NCBI RefSeq assembly: GCF_000830005.1
Contig: NZ_CP010407.1
Span: 5,460,001 to 5,524,000, forward strand
DNA: 64,000 nt
DNA from: Streptomyces vietnamensis
GTDB taxonomy: Bacteria > Actinomycetota > Actinomycetes > Streptomycetales > Streptomycetaceae
Reading direction: 5' to 3'
The notes below the pieces were generated by a model, which was not told the origin of the DNA, made no database searches, and saw only the letters and a program-made list of their open reading frames with translations. The translations under genes were made by a program, and so were the position numbers. Shown piece by piece: positions 60,542 through 64,000 of the stretch. How positions within the stretch are numbered: the first letter of the stretch is position 1; each line of letters starts with the position of its first letter.

Positions 60542-60635
60542 TGAGGGGTGCCCCGGGTGAACGGTCCGGGCCGGACGGGTGATCGTGTGCGGTCGTCCTT
60601 GACGCGGGGCGGAAGAGCTAGGACCGTTGAGCCCT

Positions 60636-61274
60636 ATGAGGGGCGAACCCAGTTGTCCGAAGTGCGGTGGCCGGGTCAGGGCGCCCGGTCTCTTCGCCGA
60701 CTCCTGGCAGTGTGATGTGCACGGCTCGGTGCACCCGCTCCAGCCCGTGATCCCACCCAGCGTCGAGGGCCTCGGGGTCGTGGTGCACAGGTCCCACGTC
60801 CCGGTGTGGATGCCGTGGCCCCTGCCCGTCGGCTGGCTCTTCACCGGCGTCGCGTACGCCGGGGACGACCGCAGCGGCGGACGCGCGACGGCCGTCGCCT
60901 GTTCGGGCCCCGGCCCGCTCGGCGGGATCGGCGAGCTGCTCCTGGTCGCCGAGGAACTCGGCGTCGGCCTCGGTGCGCGGTACGCCGGCATCGACGGGCT
61001 CGACCCCGGCTCCGGCATGGCCATCGACAAGCCACCCCAGGCGAAGGTGCTCGCCGCCGGGCGGCCCACGCCGCTCTGGCACGTCACCGGCGCCCCGCAG
61101 GACCGCGCGGTCTTCGCGGGCGAGGCGCGCGGCCTGTGGCTGTGGGCCATCGTCTGGCCCGAGCAGTCCGGCCTCCTGATGTACGACGAGCTGGTCCTCA
61201 CGGACCTGCGCGACGCGGGCGCCGAGGTCGACCTGCTGCCCTGCGGCGCGCTCACCCCGAGACTGCTCGGCTAG
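60636..61274 (+). CDS. DUF6758 protein with N-terminal zinc ribbon
   Basis: About 212 residues. The N terminus MRGEPSCPKCGGRVRAPG with WQCDVHG further on makes a C-x2-C...C-x2-H zinc site. VVVHRSHVPVWMPWPLPVGW and the C-terminal TDLRDAGAEVDLLPCGAL are strongly patterned. The start may be ATG 60636 or TTG 60627. Domain name from memory; function unknown. Confidence 0.8.
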   Translation: MRGEPSCPKCGGRVRAPGLFADSWQCDVHGSVHPLQPVIPPSVEGLGVVVHRSHVPVWMPWPLPVGWLFTGVAYAGDDRSGGRATAVACSGPGPLGGIGELLLVAEELGVGLGARYAGIDGLDPGSGMAIDKPPQAKVLAAGRPTPLWHVTGAPQDRAVFAGEARGLWLWAIVWPEQSGLLMYDELVLTDLRDAGAEVDLLPCGALTPRLLG

Positions 61275-61287
61275 CGACGCGCCGGGT

Positions 61288-61500
61288 GGGGCTTCCCGGG
61301 TCGGGCGGGGTGGGCCGGGCGGCTGCGGGCCGGGCGGGGCTTCCGGGTCGGGCGGGGTGTGTCGGGCGGCTGCGGGCAGGGCGGGCTTTTCGGGTCGGCC
61401 GAGGGTCTCGTCGGGCGGTCGTGCCGCCGCGCGGGGCTTCCGGGGGGGTCGGGTGGGCCGGGTGGGGTTCTTCGGGTGCGCCCGAGGGTCTCGTCGGGGC
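61288..61500 (+). repeat. G-rich imperfect repeats between the DUF6758 and PHP genes
   Basis: Copies beginning GCTTCC or GCTTTT start at 61291, 61339, 61385 and about 61436 (46-51-bp period), each followed by CGGGTCGGGCGGGG-like sequence. GAGGGTCTCGTCGGG also recurs (about 61401 and 61482). The + strand carries many GGG/GGGG runs. It fills most of the 319-bp gap; no gene is seen there. Confidence 0.75.
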
Positions 61501-61593
61501 GTGCGGTCGGTGACGTTCCGTACGGACGTGTTCGATTCGCCCGTTATGCTGGAGCGTCCCTTCGTCCGCCCCGAGCCCCTGGAGTACCGCGTC

Positions 61594-62454
61594 GTGCGCA
61601 TCGATCTGCACACCCACTCCACGGCCTCCGACGGTACGGACTCCCCGGCCGAGCTCGTCAGGAACGCGGCCGCGGCCGGTCTCGACGTCGTCGCGCTCAC
61701 GGACCACGACACCACCCGCGGGCACGCCGAGGCGATCGCGGCCCTCCCCGAGGGGCTGACCCTCGTCACCGGCGCCGAACTGTCCTGCCGGATGGACGGC
61801 ATCGGGCTGCACATGCTCGCCTACCTCTTCGACCCGGCGGAGCCCGCGCTCCTCGCCGAGCGCGAACTCGTCCGCGACGACCGGGTGCCGCGCGCCCGCG
61901 GCATGGTCGGCAAGCTGCAGGAGCTCGGCGTCCCCGTCACGTGGGAGCAGGTCGCCCGGATCGCCGGCGACGGCTCCGTCGGCCGCCCGCACGTCGCCGA
62001 GGCGCTCGTCGAGCTCGGGGTCGTACCGGACGTGTCCGGAGCGTTCACGCCCGAGTGGCTCGCCGACGGCGGCCGGGCGTACGTCGAGAAGCACGAGCTG
62101 GACCCGGTCGACGCGATCCGCCTCGTCAAGGCGGCCGGCGGCGTCACCGTCTTCGCGCACCCGCTCGCCGTCAAGCGCGGCCAGGTGCTGCCGGAGGCCT
62201 CGGTGGCCCGGCTCGCCGAGGCCGGACTCGACGGCATCGAGGTCGACCACATGGACCACGACGAGGCGACGCGGGCCCGGCTGCGCGGACTCGCGAAGGA
62301 GCTCGGTCTGCTGACCACGGGCTCCAGCGACTACCACGGCAGCCGCAAGACCTGCCGCCTCGGCGAGTACACCACCGATCCCGAGATCTACGGCGAGATC
62401 ACCCGCCGCGCCTCGGGCGCCTTCCCGGTGCCGGGCGCCGGCGGAGCGCGCTAG
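61594..62454 (+). CDS. PHP-domain metal-dependent phosphoesterase
   Basis: 286 residues. PHP motifs are LHTHSTASDGTDSP, LTDHDTTRGHAEA, VTVFAHPLAV and TTGSSDYHGSRK, giving a trinuclear metal site. It resembles YciV/RNase AM-type proteins and 3',5'-nucleoside bisphosphate phosphatases. GTG 61594 follows GGAG. Substrate is not fixed by sequence alone. Confidence 0.9.
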   Translation: MRIDLHTHSTASDGTDSPAELVRNAAAAGLDVVALTDHDTTRGHAEAIAALPEGLTLVTGAELSCRMDGIGLHMLAYLFDPAEPALLAERELVRDDRVPRARGMVGKLQELGVPVTWEQVARIAGDGSVGRPHVAEALVELGVVPDVSGAFTPEWLADGGRAYVEKHELDPVDAIRLVKAAGGVTVFAHPLAVKRGQVLPEASVARLAEAGLDGIEVDHMDHDEATRARLRGLAKELGLLTTGSSDYHGSRKTCRLGEYTTDPEIYGEITRRASGAFPVPGAGGAR

Positions 62455-62677
62455 CCCCGTCAGGGCCCCTTTCCGCCGCTCCCTCGTGACGGCGGCCGGT
62501 CGTCGTGCCCGCCGCCTCCGGAGTGGTGTGCGCCCACCCCCGACTCCGTCTCGCGCCGCCCGTACGGCTCCGTGCCGTGCGCGGCCGGCGTCCTCCCTGC
62601 CCTGCCACCGGAATCCTGCATTCCGCCCCCGTAGGGACACACCCCACCGTTCCACCTCTCCCGCAAGGCACCCCACC

Positions 62678-63283
62678 GTGTTCGACGTCGCCGTCTTCGG
62701 CTCGCTGTTCCTCACCCTCTTCGTGATCATGGATCCCCCCGGGATCACCCCGATCTTCCTCGCCCTCACCGCCGGCCGCCCGGCCAAGGTGCAGCGCCGG
62801 ATGGCCTGGCAGGCCGTCGCCGTCGCCTTCGGCGTCATCACCGTCTTCGGCATCCTGGGCCAGCAGATCCTGGACTACCTGCACGTCTCCGTCCCCGCGC
62901 TGATGATCGCGGGCGGTCTCCTGCTGCTGCTCATCGCGCTCGACCTGCTCACCGGCAAGACCGACGAGCCCAAGCAGACCAAGGACGTCAACGTCGCCCT
63001 CGTCCCGCTCGGCATGCCGCTGCTCGCCGGTCCCGGTGCGATCGTCTCCGTCATCCTCGCCGTGCAGAACGCCGACGGCGTGGCCTCGCAGGTCTCCGTC
63101 TGGACCGCCATCGCCGCCATGCACGTCGTGCTCTGGCTGGCCATGCGGTACTCGCTGCTGATCATCCGCGTCATCAAGGACGGCGGCGTCGTCCTGGTGA
63201 CCCGGCTCGCCGGCATGATGCTCTCCGCCATCGCGGTGCAGCAGATCATCAACGGCGTCACCCAGGTCATCCACAACGCCTGA
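62678..63283 (+). CDS. MarC-family integral membrane protein
   Basis: 201 residues with six helices. Signatures FLTLFVIMDPPGITPIFLAL near the N terminus and VPLGMPLLAGPGAIVSVIL in the second half match the MarC/NAAT family. GTG start with a weak ribosome site. Once linked to antibiotic resistance, the family has no settled function. Confidence 0.9.
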   Translation: MFDVAVFGSLFLTLFVIMDPPGITPIFLALTAGRPAKVQRRMAWQAVAVAFGVITVFGILGQQILDYLHVSVPALMIAGGLLLLLIALDLLTGKTDEPKQTKDVNVALVPLGMPLLAGPGAIVSVILAVQNADGVASQVSVWTAIAAMHVVLWLAMRYSLLIIRVIKDGGVVLVTRLAGMMLSAIAVQQIINGVTQVIHNA

Positions 63284-63302
63284 GGCCCTTCAGAACCCAC
63301 TG

Positions 63303-63346
63303 CGCCCCCGTACGGATTCCGCTGCTGCGAAGTCCGTGCGGGGGCG
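63303..63346 (+). terminator. terminator after the MarC gene
   Basis: CGCCCCCGTACGGA pairs with TCCGTGCGGGGGCG (one wobble) across a 16-nt loop, 20 bp after the stop. It also lies just past the convergent small gene's stop. Confidence 0.8.
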
Positions 63347-63371
63347 CGGTGCGTGGTGTGGACCCGGCCTG

Positions 63372-63524
63372 TTACGAGGCCGAGGTCTCGGCGGGGCGGA
63401 TCCAGATGCGCTGGCCGATCGCGGCGGCCTGCTGCACGATCCGATTGACGGAGGCGGCGTCCACGACGGTCCGGTCGACGGGCGTGCCGTCGATGTCGTC
63501 GAGTCGCAGGATTTCGAAGCGCAC
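63372..63524 (-). CDS. small conserved-looking protein, 50 residues
   Basis: GTG start with GAAGGGAG nine bases upstream. Sequence MRFEILRLDDIDGTPVDRTV then DAASVNRIVQQAAAIGQR and IWIRPAET. Soluble, mixed alpha/beta pattern and good codon use. It is divergent from the NYN gene over a shared operator-like region. I recall similar short proteins in streptomycetes; function unknown. Confidence 0.72.
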   Translation of the reverse strand: MRFEILRLDDIDGTPVDRTVVDAASVNRIVQQAAAIGQRIWIRPAETSAS

Positions 63525-63606
63525 AGGCTTCTCCCTTCGTCTGAGTTGATCCTCCGTGCGGAGAACTGGGTTACGTACGGGTCCAACGACGTGCATCCCG
63601 CAAACA

Positions 63607-63623
63607 TTCCTTACGCTAAGGAA
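63607..63623. promoter_or_regulatory. inverted repeat with T-run in a divergent promoter region
   Basis: TTCCTTA-CGC-TAAGGAA, a perfect 7-bp repeat, followed by AATTTTT. It lies midway between two divergent starts, which favours an operator over a terminator. Confidence 0.55.
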
Positions 63624-63698
63624 AATTTTTGGATGGCTAACTACCAGCGGGTAGAGGGTGTGGCGGCCGGGTCCCGAGCGGCGGACAATGAGCCCCGT

Positions 63699-64000
63699 AT
63701 GAACGACGCAGACAGCACCGACGCAGACAGCACCGACACGCACACCACCGCCCAGGTGAACGAGACCGAGACCGACGCCCGCCTGCACGCCTTGGACGCC
63801 CTGGGCGCCCGCCTGGAGCGCACCAATGAGCTCCTGCAGCGGATGCTGGCCGAGGTGGCCAAGACCCCCTCCACCCATGCCATCTTCGTCGACGCAGGTT
63901 ACGTTCATGCTGCGGCCGGGTTGCTGGTGGCGGGCACCGAGGACCGGCGCTCCTTCGACCTCGACGCCGAGGGCCTGATCGAGGCCTTCATCGACAAGGC
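63699..64000 (+). CDS. NYN-domain (PIN-like) protein, 5' part only
   Basis: The first 100 residues are in the window; the gene runs off the right edge. An acidic, Thr/Asp-repeat N terminus (DADSTDADSTDTHT) and a short coiled coil (LGARLERTNELLQRML) precede the NYN strand AIFVDAGYVHAAAG, with the metal-binding Asp. NYN proteins are predicted RNases. The start is ATG 63699. Confidence 0.82.
   Translation, partial: MNDADSTDADSTDTHTTAQVNETETDARLHALDALGARLERTNELLQRMLAEVAKTPSTHAIFVDAGYVHAAAGLLVAGTEDRRSFDLDAEGLIEAFIDK

Overview
The window is chromosomal core DNA from a Streptomyces-type actinomycete. It has very high G+C, frequent GTG/TTG starts, ATGA/GTGA-coupled genes, mycothiol biosynthesis (mshB), DivIVA/TatB/ECF-sigma genes and Shine-Dalgarno sites of the GGAGG type. 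The gene order typA, tandem oligopeptide-permease operons, mshB fits the bldK-mshB region known from Streptomyces chromosomes. I see no rRNA, CRISPR array, integrase, transposase or plasmid gene.

Layout. 1-6 kb: a truncated TPM-domain gene, a glycosidase-like membrane protein, and a small-protein/sdhC/sdhA/sdhB operon for a type-1 succinate dehydrogenase. 6-11 kb: an LpqW-like lipoprotein gene and typA. 11-23 kb: two complete tandem Opp/Dpp transporter operons (binding protein, two permeases, two ATPases each); the first is BldK by position. 23-30 kb: an unknown membrane protein, an S9 peptidase, a 64-residue hydrophobic protein, mshB with a DUF6113-type gene, and a repeat-rich YoaR-like peptidoglycan-binding protein. 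30-34.7 kb: an inducible-looking catabolic cassette of MFS transporter, Asp/Glu-racemase-fold enzyme fused to GAF, and polysaccharide-deacetylase-like hydrolase, divergent from a GntR/FCD regulator with two mirrored GGTATACC operators. 34.7-36 kb: an atypical tRNA-Ala-like element and a decayed Ser/Thr kinase gene.

36-64 kb is housekeeping DNA: SirB1-like and GNAT proteins, ferredoxin and dapC, a secreted Ala/Gly-rich protein, a lysozyme-fold protein flanked by a ~40-bp minisatellite, dapE, a LOG-type hydrolase, a FolP2-type DHPS paralogue, a DivIVA-like protein, tag, enoyl-CoA hydratase, DUF3117, O-methyltransferase, sigE/anti-sigma/htrA/tatB, mrp, DUF1003, MgtE-CBS, an LppX-like lipoprotein, corA, a SUFU-domain protein, an MFS exporter, DUF6758, PHP, MarC and the start of a NYN-domain gene. 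From recalled gene orders, much of this (LpqW-typA, mshB, ferredoxin-dapC, dapE-LOG-folP2-DivIVA-tag-DUF3117, O-MT-sigE-rseA-htrA-tatB, mrp, MgtE, CorA) follows the Rv1165-Rv1239 stretch of Mycobacterium tuberculosis, with Streptomyces-specific insertions.

The least explained signals are: a leader before the BldK-type operon with mutually exclusive pairings; a folded non-coding element between corA and the SUFU gene; the single-cysteine racemase-GAF cassette; the odd tRNA-like sequence beside a decayed kinase; and several short tandem-repeat blocks between genes.
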